This document shows, one piece after another, positions 1 to 12,435 of a DNA stretch of 12,435 bases. Every line of letters starts with the position of its first letter. The stretch's first letter is position 1. The position numbers were made by a program, and so were the translations under genes. Below the pieces are notes generated by a model. That model saw only the letters and a program-made list of their open reading frames with translations. It made no database searches and had not been told where the DNA came from. Where the stretch lies: NCBI GenBank assembly GCA_035513275.1, contig DATKCJ010000425.1:1-12435 (forward strand), in the 5' to 3' direction. Source of the DNA: DATKCJ01 sp035513275. GTDB taxonomy: Bacteria; Verrucomicrobiota; Verrucomicrobiia; Opitutales; Opitutaceae.

Positions 1-133
1 TCAGAGAAGGCCGTTCATGTGTTGGTTCAACAGATCGATCTCTTTCGAAGGATGTGAGAGCGGTCATTTCCTTCAACCTGCAACCATCGCCAGCCCTGTC
101 AGTCTCGGCAGGAGGGGAAGCTGCGCAACTCGG

Positions 134-168
134 AAAGCAAAACGCCCCGGGTGGTGAAACCCGGGGCG
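134..168 (-). terminator. Intrinsic terminator, copy A
   Basis: Perfect 10-bp GC-rich stem (143-152 with 159-168) around a six-base loop (153-158), followed on the minus strand by a T-rich run (TTTTGCTTT, 134-142). It is the duplicate of the rpoC terminator. With the coding copy dead, its likely present job is to end the vapBC transcript. The innermost stem pair differs from copy B (T-A here, C-G there), yet pairing is kept. Confidence 0.85.
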
Positions 169-193
169 TGCGATAATTGAACTGTATCGGCGA

Positions 194-452
194 TCAGCCA
201 GCCTGGTCGACCGCGGCTTCGATGTTCGCATCGGGGATCTCGGCGCCCAGCGGGAGCGTGATCCGGAGCTTCTTGTATTTCGGATGCCCGGTGCCCGCGG
301 GGATGAGATGGCCCATGATGACGTTCTCCTTGAAGCCCTCGAGGTGGTCGACCTTGCCAAGCGTCGAGGCGTCGGTGAGGACGCGCGTCGTCTCCTAGAA
401 GGACGCGGCCGAGATGAAGCTCTCGGTCTCGAGCGATGCCTTGGTGATGCCA
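194..452 (-). pseudogene. Truncated duplicate of the rpoC 3' end (beta' C-terminal tail)
   Basis: Read on the minus strand, this encodes residues 1292-1376 of the beta' subunit found intact next door, ending in the same VDQAG-stop. It has no start codon or ribosome binding site of its own. The codon for Gln1310 is TAG (395-397) and Leu1347 is His (284-286), so no full tail can be made. Against the intact gene there are 8 differences in 259 coding bases: six third-position synonymous changes, one missense and one nonsense. It is not in frame with the toxin gene that ends 16 bp upstream, so it is not a fusion. It is most simply a displaced remnant of the host's old rpoC end, or a decayed duplicate. 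Functional expression is very unlikely; its terminator may still serve the vapBC transcript. Confidence 0.93.
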
Positions 453-468
453 GGGCGGAAACCCCCGG

Positions 469-903
469 TCACTCCTCGTCCGGCGAAGCCAATTCGTCGA
501 GAAGTTCGCGAGGGCGGCGGGCTGCCACGTCGCCAAATTTCCGGTAGTCTTGGTCAAAAGTTGCGACGGTCAGGCCCGTGGCGACGCCTGCCGCGGCAAG
601 TGCGCAATCGATGAAATCGACATTGACGTGCGCATATCGGGCCACCGCATCGAGTGTCACCGCGTCGGCAGCGATCGCCTCCTGCGCAAGCACACGTTGA
701 ATCGCAGAGCAGATCTCATCACGAGGGACGCCAAAATGGGACTTCAGAGTCCACGTCACCTCGGCCAGCACAATTACAGAAAGGTAAAGCGTGCCCGCCG
801 GCGATTTCTCGATCAACTCCCCTGCTTCCGGCGACTGCTTGGCATCGTCGTTGAGCAGATAGCGCAGCACCACATTGGCATCAATGATCGCGCGTCGCGG
901 CAT
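469..903 (-). CDS. vapC: PIN-domain toxin (VapC-like ribonuclease)
   Basis: 144-residue single-domain PIN protein, the usual size for VapC toxins. These are Mg-dependent endoribonucleases that cleave tRNA or rRNA when free of antitoxin. The acidic residues expected in the active site are visible: Asp8 in IIDANVVLRYLL, Glu48 in VIVLAEVTW, Asp99 (with Asp96 nearby) in VDFIDCA, and Asp117 in ATFDQDYRKF, so the enzyme looks intact. I chose ATG at 901-903 because the PIN fold begins at once (MPRRAIIDAN). An upstream ATG at 1059 in the same frame would add 52 residues that lie opposite antitoxin codons and look nothing like a PIN domain. The start lies inside the antitoxin gene (23-bp overlap), which suggests translational coupling. 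No strong Shine-Dalgarno is seen. The stop is 16 bp from the truncated rpoC tail. The RNA target cannot be read from sequence. Confidence 0.9.
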   Translation of the reverse strand: MPRRAIIDANVVLRYLLNDDAKQSPEAGELIEKSPAGTLYLSVIVLAEVTWTLKSHFGVPRDEICSAIQRVLAQEAIAADAVTLDAVARYAHVNVDFIDCALAAAGVATGLTVATFDQDYRKFGDVAARRPRELLDELASPDEE

Positions 904-1126
904 CGAGGGCGCCCAGATATTTCCCGACGGACTGCTCGACTGTCCGCTTGTGCTTTGGCCGGGCATACCGCGCCAGCACTCCGGCCGGGCTGGTGTGCGC
1001 CTTAAGTGTGGCCTGGCCGTTGGAAAACTCCACGAGCACGTCGCCACCCGGAGCGACACCTAGCCACTCCCGCAACGGCTTGGGGAACGTCGTCTGGCCT
1101 TTCCGCGTGAGATGCAGCTTGATCAT
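881..1126 (-). CDS. vapB: AbrB/SpoVT-type antitoxin (VapB-like)
   Basis: 81-residue protein whose first ~45 residues fit the swapped-hairpin AbrB/SpoVT DNA-binding domain: MIKLHLTRKGQTTFPKPLRE, then LGVAPGGDVLVEF. In VapBC systems this domain binds the operon's own promoter, and the C-terminal part (here ~46-81, with the basic stretch ARPKHKR) wraps and inhibits the toxin. The start at 1124-1126 has a good ribosome binding site (AAGGAAG, about 7 bases upstream). It is first in a two-gene unit with the PIN toxin, overlapping it by 23 bp. Because the rpoC terminator lies 76 bp upstream, the pair probably has its own promoter in that gap. Family membership is clear from sequence; neutralisation of this toxin is inferred from the arrangement. 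Confidence 0.88.
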   Translation of the reverse strand: MIKLHLTRKGQTTFPKPLREWLGVAPGGDVLVEFSNGQATLKAHTSPAGVLARYARPKHKRTVEQSVGKYLGALDAATRDH

Positions 1127-1144
1127 TGTCCTACTTCCTTAGGG

Positions 1145-1176
1145 AATGCATTACCTCCAGTCGAGAAGTAAGTCAA
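1145..1176 (-). promoter_or_regulatory. Candidate vapBC promoter/operator
   Basis: The minus strand shows TTGACT (1171-1176), a good -35 match. Seventeen bases on comes TAATGC (1148-1153), a poor -10; an alternative -10, GGTAAT, gives a 15-base spacer. The 8-bp palindrome AATGCATT (1145-1152) overlaps this -10 and is flanked by GG and ACC. A palindrome there would suit an AbrB-type autorepressor. The location between the rpoC terminator and the antitoxin start is right, but the boxes are weak. Confidence 0.35.
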
Positions 1177-1201
1177 ACTGCCGCGCCCCGCAGGCAACCG
1201 C

Positions 1202-1236
1202 AAAACAAAACACCCCGGGCGGTGAAGCCCGGGGCG
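1202..1236 (-). terminator. Intrinsic terminator of rpoC, copy B
   Basis: Ten-bp stem (1211-1220 with 1227-1236) and a six-base loop (1221-1226), followed on the minus strand by TTTTGTTTT (1202-1210). The stem is perfect in RNA apart from one G-U pair (1235 with 1212), which would be an A-C mismatch if read from the plus strand, agreeing with minus-strand transcription. It starts 25 bp after the rpoC stop and should end the secE-to-rpoC operon, insulating vapBC from it. Confidence 0.9.
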
Positions 1237-1261
1237 TGCGATAATTGAACTGTATCGGCGA

Positions 1262-5392
<4,131 letters not shown>

Positions 5393-5427
5393 GAAATTTT
5401 CTGTGTGTGGACTCTTTTGGTGACTGG

Positions 5428-5471
5428 CCCCGGCTGTGTGGCGGTCCCGCGATGGGGACCGCCGGCCGGGG
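5428..5471 (-). promoter_or_regulatory. Compound hairpin in the rpoB-rpoC gap
   Basis: An inner perfect 9-bp stem (5440-5448 with 5455-5463, loop 5449-5454) sits on an outer perfect 7-bp stem (5428-5434 with 5465-5471), separated by a five-base/one-base internal loop. No T-run follows on the minus strand, so it is not an intrinsic terminator. It could be an RNA processing or stability element, or a pause site. The 35 bases between it and the rpoC start are A/C-rich and look unstructured. The structure is plain in the sequence; its function is inferred. Confidence 0.6.
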
Positions 5472-5477
5472 TTTGCG

Positions 5478-9254
<3,777 letters not shown>

Positions 9255-9355
9255 GGGTGTTCCCGGTTGAAACGTGGCGAGGCGGAAAAAACGAAAAGTG
9301 GCCCACTGGGTCGCGCAGCCTTTCAGCGGCACGGCCCAGGGACCGAAGCGATGGG

Positions 9356-9393
9356 AAAAAACGGACAAGGACGGACCGGCGTGAACCGGTCCG
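9356..9393 (-). terminator. Attenuator-like hairpin between rplL and rpoB
   Basis: Perfect 8-bp stem (9372-9379 with 9386-9393) and a six-base loop (9380-9385). On the minus strand a run of six T (9356-9361) follows about ten bases after the stem, farther than in a strong intrinsic terminator. In E. coli a partial terminator in this same gap lowers polymerase gene expression relative to the stalk proteins. The position and shape here fit that role, but efficiency cannot be judged. Confidence 0.5.
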
Positions 9394-9412
9394 CCCCGAG
9401 TGCGGGAGATTG

Positions 9413-9435
9413 AATTTGGCGGAGAGCCGCAAATT
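9413..9435 (-). promoter_or_regulatory. Hairpin overlapping the rplL stop codon
   Basis: Stem of 5+4 bp (9413-9417 with 9431-9435; 9419-9422 with 9427-9430), one bulged base (9418) and a four-base loop. The stem includes two bases of the rplL TAA stop. It could define an mRNA 3' end or a processing point between the stalk and polymerase messages. Only the fold is seen. Confidence 0.45.
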
Positions 9436-9820
9436 ACTTGATCTCGACCTTGGCGCCAGCGGCCTCGAGCTTCTTCTTGATCTCCTCGGCGTCGGCCTTG
9501 GAAGCGCCTTCCTTGACGGGCTTGGGCGCGCCTTCGACGAGGTCCTTGGCCTCCTTGAGGCCGAGGCCGGTGATGGCGCGGACTTCCTTGATCGCGCCGA
9601 TCTTGTTCTCGCCTGCGGCGAGCAAGACGACGGTGAATTCAGTCTGCTCCTCGGCGGGCGCGGCTGCAGCAGCGGCGGCGGGTGCGGCAGCGGCGGCGGC
9701 AACGGGTGCCGCGGCGCTTACGCCCCACTTTGTCTCGAGGTCTTTGACCAGCGAGGCGATTTCAAGGACGGACTGGCCGGAGAGCCATTCGACGACTTGG
9801 TCTTTAGTGATGGTGGACAT
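9434..9820 (-). CDS. rplL: Large ribosomal subunit protein bL12 (L7/L12)
   Basis: 128-residue stalk protein, present as multiple dimers on L10, that recruits translation GTPases. It shows an N-terminal dimerisation/L10-binding domain (~1-33, QVVEWLSGQSVLEIASLVKDLE), a long flexible hinge made almost only of Ala and Pro (~35-57), and the conserved C-terminal factor-binding domain (61-128), including KIGAIKEVRAITGLGLKEAK. Length is typical, though the hinge is notably alanine-rich and GC-repetitive (about 9660-9715). No clear Shine-Dalgarno precedes the ATG at 9818-9820, which is surprising for a protein needed in several copies per ribosome. It is separated from rplJ by 126 bp that include a small hairpin. 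Confidence 0.99.
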   Translation of the reverse strand: MSTITKDQVVEWLSGQSVLEIASLVKDLETKWGVSAAAPVAAAAAAPAAAAAAAPAEEQTEFTVVLLAAGENKIGAIKEVRAITGLGLKEAKDLVEGAPKPVKEGASKADAEEIKKKLEAAGAKVEIK

Positions 9821-9914
9821 GTCTATGTGGGCTAGCGAAGCGGGTTGGTCTGCCTCGTTTAAGGGAGGTTCCCCTAGCTTTTTGGTTTTCTTGGTTTCTG
9901 CGTTGGAATCCCTG

Positions 9915-9934
9915 AATGCCGGCGGACCGGCGTT
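9915..9934. promoter_or_regulatory. Small hairpin in the rplJ-rplL gap
   Basis: Eight-bp inverted repeat (9915-9922 with 9927-9934) and a four-base loop, lying 13-32 bp downstream of the rplJ stop. In minus-strand RNA one pair is a C-A mismatch. No T-run follows directly, so it is not a good terminator. The rest of the 126-bp gap shows only a weak AGGG/CCCT hairpin near 9865-9880. A role in stalk stoichiometry or processing is speculative. Confidence 0.35.
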
Positions 9935-9946
9935 TCTGGAAATGGT

Positions 9947-10468
9947 TTAGTTCTTCCCCGCGGCGGCGCGGACCTTGGCCTGGAGAACATTGACGAGGCT
10001 CTGCGGGATCGCATTGAGCAGGCGCACCGTGCTGGTCGCCGGCGTGATGAACAGCGCGAGCAACTGCGAGCGAAGGATCTCGATGGACGGCAGGGAGGCG
10101 AGTGTCTCGAGGTCGGAAGCCTTCATCGGCTTCTTGCTCAACACGCCGCCCTTGCCTTCGAGCTTCTTGGTCTCATCGAAGAACTTCCTGACAATCTTGG
10201 CGACGCCGGCGGGGTTTCGTCCGCCGACGATGATCGCGGTCGGGCCCGTGAGCATGCTGTCGAGGTCGGGGAGCGAGAGCTCCTTGGCCGCAACGCGCAG
10301 CGAGCTGTTCTTCACGACGTGGAACTCCGCCTTCTCAGGCTTGAGGCGCGAGCGAAGCGTGGCCACGTCGGCGACGGTGATCTTGTCGAAATTCGTGAGG
10401 AACACGTAGTCCGACTTCTGCAGGTGCTTGGAGACCTCTTCGATCAGGTATTTTTTTTCGGCTCTCAT
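9947..10468 (-). CDS. rplJ: Large ribosomal subunit protein uL10
   Basis: 173-residue L10, which anchors bL12 dimers to 23S rRNA at the stalk base. Family features: N-terminal MRAEKKYLIEEVSKHLQKSD, the central RLKPEKAEFHVVKNSSLRVA (~41-60), the conserved LTGPTAIIV (~88-96), and a C-terminal helix rich in Leu/Ala that carries bL12. Its AAGGAG ribosome binding site (10478-10483) overlaps the rplA stop codon, so translation is probably coupled to rplA. Codons 4-6 contain eight consecutive A on the coding strand (10451-10458). Only 13 bp separate it from rplA, so there is no room for an E. coli-type L10 leader directly in front. Confidence 0.99.
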   Translation of the reverse strand: MRAEKKYLIEEVSKHLQKSDYVFLTNFDKITVADVATLRSRLKPEKAEFHVVKNSSLRVAAKELSLPDLDSMLTGPTAIIVGGRNPAGVAKIVRKFFDETKKLEGKGGVLSKKPMKASDLETLASLPSIEILRSQLLALFITPATSTVRLLNAIPQSLVNVLQAKVRAAAGKN

Positions 10469-10477
10469 GGTTTGGGT

Positions 10478-10483
10478 CTCCTT
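10478..10483 (-). promoter_or_regulatory. rplJ ribosome binding site overlapping the rplA stop
   Basis: AAGGAG on the minus strand, nine bases before the rplJ ATG. Its first two bases are the last two of the rplA TAA stop. This is the strongest Shine-Dalgarno in the ribosomal part of the window, and it confirms the rplJ start. Confidence 0.8.
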
Positions 10484-11174
10484 AGAACTTGGTGAACTCG
10501 CTGGATGCGAGTGTGACGCCCGGGCTCATCGAGGATGAGAGCGTCGCGCTGAGAATGTAGCGTCCCTTGAACGAGGCGGGCTTTGCCTTGCCGATGGCGT
10601 TGATGACGGCGCTGGCGTTCTCGAGAATTTGCTCGGCGGTGAACGACCGCTTGCCCAGCGGCACGCCAATGTTGGCGGCCTTGTCCATCTTGAACTCCAC
10701 GCGACCGGCCTTCACGTCCTTGATCGCCTGCGCGATGTTGTCTGTGACGGTGCCCGACTTCGGGTTCGGCATCAGGCCCTTCGGACCAAGGACGCGGGCG
10801 ATCGAGCGCACTTCCTTCATCGCCGCGGTCGTGGCGATGGCGACGTCGAAGTCGAGCCAGCCCTCATTGATCTTGTCCATGAATTCCTTCAGGCCGGCAT
10901 GGTCCGCACCGGCCGCGATCGCGGCGTCGGGACTGTCGGTGAAGACGAGGACGCGGACCTTCTTGCCGCTGCCATGTGGCAGGGGCGTGGTGCCGCGCAC
11001 CATCTGGTCGCCTTGCGTGGGGTCCACGCCGAGGCGGAAGGAAAGCTCGACGGTCTCGTCGAACTTTGCCTTGGGAAACCTGTTGAGGACGTCCACCGCT
11101 TCCTTGAGCGGGAACTCCGAGGCCAGATCCGCAACGGACTTGGCGTTGCGATAGCGCTTGCTGTGTTTTACCAT
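10482..11174 (-). CDS. rplA: Large ribosomal subunit protein uL1
   Basis: 230-residue L1, forming the mobile L1 stalk near the tRNA exit site; in many bacteria it also represses its own operon by binding the rplK-rplA mRNA. The signature VLGPKGLMPNPKSGTV is at ~128-143, followed by the conserved GRVEFKMDKAANIGVPLGK (~157-175). The N-terminal KRYRNA and FDETVELSFRLGVDP stretches are typical, and length is normal. The start at 11172-11174 is supported by GGAG five bases upstream. It is preceded by a 76-bp gap after rplK and followed by rplJ at 13 bp. Confidence 0.99.
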   Translation of the reverse strand: MVKHSKRYRNAKSVADLASEFPLKEAVDVLNRFPKAKFDETVELSFRLGVDPTQGDQMVRGTTPLPHGSGKKVRVLVFTDSPDAAIAAGADHAGLKEFMDKINEGWLDFDVAIATTAAMKEVRSIARVLGPKGLMPNPKSGTVTDNIAQAIKDVKAGRVEFKMDKAANIGVPLGKRSFTAEQILENASAVINAIGKAKPASFKGRYILSATLSSSMSPGVTLASSEFTKF

Positions 11175-11250
11175 TTTGACTCCATGCGGTGCGAACGTCC
11201 CGCGATGCAGGACTCCCGCTTTGGGGGTTGGTGTGTTGTTACGGAAATGA

Positions 11251-11676
11251 TCAGTCGACGACGTCGATGCCCATGTTGCGGGCGGTGCCGGAGATCACGC
11301 GGATGGCGGCCTCGTCGTCGTTGGCGTTCAGGTCGGCCCTCTTGATCTTCACGATCTCGAGGATCTGCTTGCGGGTCACTTTGCCGACCTTGTCGCGATT
11401 CGGCTTCGGCGAACCCGAGGCGATGTTCGCGGCCTTCTTCAGGAGCACAGAAGCCGGCGGCGACTTCAGGATGAACGTGAAGGACTTGTCGCTGAAGACA
11501 GTGATGACGACCGGCAGGATCATGCCGTTCTGGTCCTTGGTGCGGGCGTTGAACTCCTTGCAGAACGCCATGATGTTGACGCCCTGCGCGCCCAGCGCGG
11601 GGCCGACCGGCGGCGCGGGATTCGCGGCACCGGCGGGAAGTTGGAGGCGGATGTAGCCTTGGATTTTCTTGGCCAT
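11251..11676 (-). CDS. rplK: Large ribosomal subunit protein uL11
   Basis: 141-residue L11, the protein of the GTPase-associated centre that binds 23S rRNA helices 43/44 and is needed for RelA activation. The proline-rich N-terminal hinge APPVGPALGAQGVNI (~21-35) and the C-terminal RNA-binding end GTARNMGIDV (~130-139) are both present. Length is standard. The start ATG at 11674-11676 gives the usual MAKKIQGY N-terminus; the preceding sequence is pyrimidine-rich (TTCCTTTCTCAC), with no Shine-Dalgarno. It follows nusG by 20 bp, so coupling to nusG translation is possible. Confidence 0.99.
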   Translation of the reverse strand: MAKKIQGYIRLQLPAGAANPAPPVGPALGAQGVNIMAFCKEFNARTKDQNGMILPVVITVFSDKSFTFILKSPPASVLLKKAANIASGSPKPNRDKVGKVTRKQILEIVKIKRADLNANDDEAAIRVISGTARNMGIDVVD

Positions 11677-11696
11677 GTGAGAAAGGAATCAGTGGT

Positions 11697-12275
11697 TCAA
11701 CTGGTGGCACGCTCGACCTGCCAGTATTCGAGCTCGACCGGCGTGAACCGGCCAAAGATGGAGACGGAGACCTTGAGTTTGCCGCGGTCTGGATCGATCT
11801 CATCGATGCGTCCCGTGAGATTGAAGAAAGGACCGTCGTTTATCTTCACCTCTTCGCCGACTTCGTAGCTTACCTTCGGCACTTCCTTGCCAGAGGCTGC
11901 CTCGACGCTTGCGCGGATATCGTCGATCTCGGCCTGGCGCAGCGGCACTGGCCGGTCGCCTCCGACGAAGCCGATCACGCCGGAGACTTCCTTGACGAAA
12001 TACCACGGCTTGTTGAGCACATGGCCGTTTTCGTCGTAGAGTTTCATGTGCACGAAGACGTAACCGGGCATCAGCTTGCGCACGGTGCTCACCTTCTTGC
12101 CGTGCTTCACCTCGGCGACGTTTTCGGTAGGCAGCAGCACGTCGAGAATCCATTCGTCGAGCTCTTCGACCTTTTTGAACTTCTCGATGTATTGCTTCAC
12201 CTTGTTCTCCTTGCCGGAGAGCGTGTGAACGGCAAACCACTGTGCCTCTTTCGGAACTGACTCGACTTCGCTCAT
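11697..12275 (-). CDS. nusG: Transcription termination/antitermination factor NusG
   Basis: 192-residue NusG, which binds the polymerase clamp and links it to Rho or to the leading ribosome (via S10). The NGN domain covers ~11-105, with WFAVHTLSGKENKV, LLPTENV and the conserved KLMPGYVFVHMKL. The KOW domain is at ~137-190, with EVGEEVKINDGPFFNLTG and FGRFTPVELEYWQVE. There is no RfaH-like divergence, and its place between secE and rplK is the standard one. The start at 12273-12275 lies 11 bp after the secE stop, with AGGG about ten bases upstream, overlapping the end of secE. Confidence 0.99.
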   Translation of the reverse strand: MSEVESVPKEAQWFAVHTLSGKENKVKQYIEKFKKVEELDEWILDVLLPTENVAEVKHGKKVSTVRKLMPGYVFVHMKLYDENGHVLNKPWYFVKEVSGVIGFVGGDRPVPLRQAEIDDIRASVEAASGKEVPKVSYEVGEEVKINDGPFFNLTGRIDEIDPDRGKLKVSVSIFGRFTPVELEYWQVERATS

Positions 12276-12286
12276 GCGGTTTGGCC

Positions 12287-12435
12287 CTAGCTGACCCAGG
12301 AGGTAAAGAGGTCGACGACCTGATAGAGGGAAAAATCTGCGAGGCTTGTGAACAGGCCGAGCAGCAGCGCGGCCACGATCACGAGCAGGGTGGACTCACG
12401 CAATTCCTGGCGGGTCGGCCAAGCACACTTCTGGA
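12287..12435 (-). CDS. secE: Preprotein translocase subunit SecE (3' part, cut by window edge)
   Basis: The final ~48 residues are visible before a TAG stop (12287-12289). They include the amphipathic segment WPTRQELRESTLLVI, whose WPTRQE is diagnostic for SecE, then one hydrophobic membrane segment (LLVIVAALLLGLFTSLADF) and a short tail (YQVVDLFTSWVS). This is the essential clamp subunit of the SecYEG channel in the inner membrane. The N-terminus and the operon promoter lie outside the window, so whether it is the short one-helix or long three-helix type cannot be fully judged; what is seen fits the short form. Confidence 0.95.
   Translation of the reverse strand, partial: QKCAWPTRQELRESTLLVIVAALLLGLFTSLADFSLYQVVDLFTSWVS

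Larger units (their letters stand above)
124..452. repeat. Direct repeat copy A (rpoC 3' end + terminator)
   Basis: Downstream copy of a direct repeat whose partner is at about 1193-1520, offset 1068 bp. From 138 to 452 the alignment is ungapped with 11 mismatches in 315 positions (about 96.5% identity). Toward the left the similarity continues weakly, with a 1-bp indel, to about 124. At the right it stops sharply at 452/453, where rpoC would continue upstream but copy A runs into the end of the toxin gene. The copy contains the last 85 codons of rpoC, the stop, a fully identical 25-bp 3' UTR (169-193) and the intrinsic terminator. Confidence 0.97.

Noticed and set aside
1..57. Possible 3' end of a convergent plus-strand gene (…QQIDLFRRM, stop TGA at 55-57)
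   Set aside because: Only 18 codons are in view, with third-position GC well below that of the neighbouring genes, and nothing identifies the family. It may be real but cannot be supported here.
1..67. Possible minus-strand gene start at 65-67 (MTALTSFERDRS…) running off the window
   Set aside because: It has low third-position GC (about 7 of 22 codons), its purine-rich stretch abuts the ATG with no proper spacing, and there is no recognisable product.
194..452. Copy A as a functional small gene for a beta' C-terminal peptide
   Set aside because: It has an internal TAG, no start or ribosome binding site, and is out of frame with the preceding toxin gene.
904..1059. 52-residue N-terminal extension of the toxin
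   Set aside because: It overlaps the antitoxin frame almost completely, has no PIN-like sequence and would be atypical in length; MPRRAIIDAN at 903 is the natural start.
9255..9368. 38-residue N-terminal extension of rpoB
   Set aside because: The extra residues resemble no beta subunit and would run through the rplL-rpoB intergenic region close to the attenuator-like hairpin; MSERTPDRINFGK is the family-like start.
9660..9715. Alternating GCC/GCG-type repeats, considered as a tandem-repeat locus
   Set aside because: They encode the alanine/proline hinge of bL12, a normal feature of the protein.

Overview
The window is a bacterial chromosome segment of high G+C content. It carries, all on the minus strand, the classic transcription/translation cluster secE-nusG-rplK-rplA-rplJ-rplL-rpoB-rpoC. 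Reading right to left (5'->3' of the transcript): the 3' end of secE (cut by the window edge), nusG, the four ribosomal stalk/L1 genes, then rpoB and rpoC. All housekeeping genes look intact and near family-typical length. Beta' has the Gram-negative-style insertion in its trigger loop. Protein style plus high GC suggests a Gram-negative, perhaps a Verrucomicrobiota/PVC-type bacterium; this is an impression from sequence feel, not a placement.

The unusual part is the left ~1.5 kb, downstream of rpoC. The last 85 codons of rpoC plus its stop, short 3' UTR and intrinsic terminator (copy B, about 1193-1520) are present a second time about 1068 bp further downstream (copy A, about 124-452). The copies are about 96.5% identical over 315 aligned bases. 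Copy A is dead as coding sequence: it has no start of its own, an amber codon replaces Gln1310, and Leu1347 is His. Between the copies lies one compact type II toxin-antitoxin module, an AbrB-type antitoxin (vapB-like) and a PIN-domain toxin (vapC-like), which overlap by 23 bp. The toxin gene stops 16 bp before copy A begins. The layout is rpoC - terminator - vapBC - orphan rpoC tail - terminator. It reads as a TA module that arrived with its own rpoC 3' end, or duplicated the host's, so that rpoC and its terminator stayed whole. Differences between copies are mostly synonymous, and one terminator base pair has changed by covariation. This suggests the tails diverged while both were functional, probably in different genomes.

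Other points: beta' keeps all four cysteines of its N-terminal zinc site, but three of the four cysteines of the second zinc site are replaced (Ser884, Asp891, Ser894). The rpoB-rpoC and rplL-rpoB gaps hold strong hairpins. Several starts (rplK, rplL, rpoC) lack a visible Shine-Dalgarno sequence, whereas rplJ and the antitoxin have good ones. Bases 1-123 hold nothing I can support as a gene.
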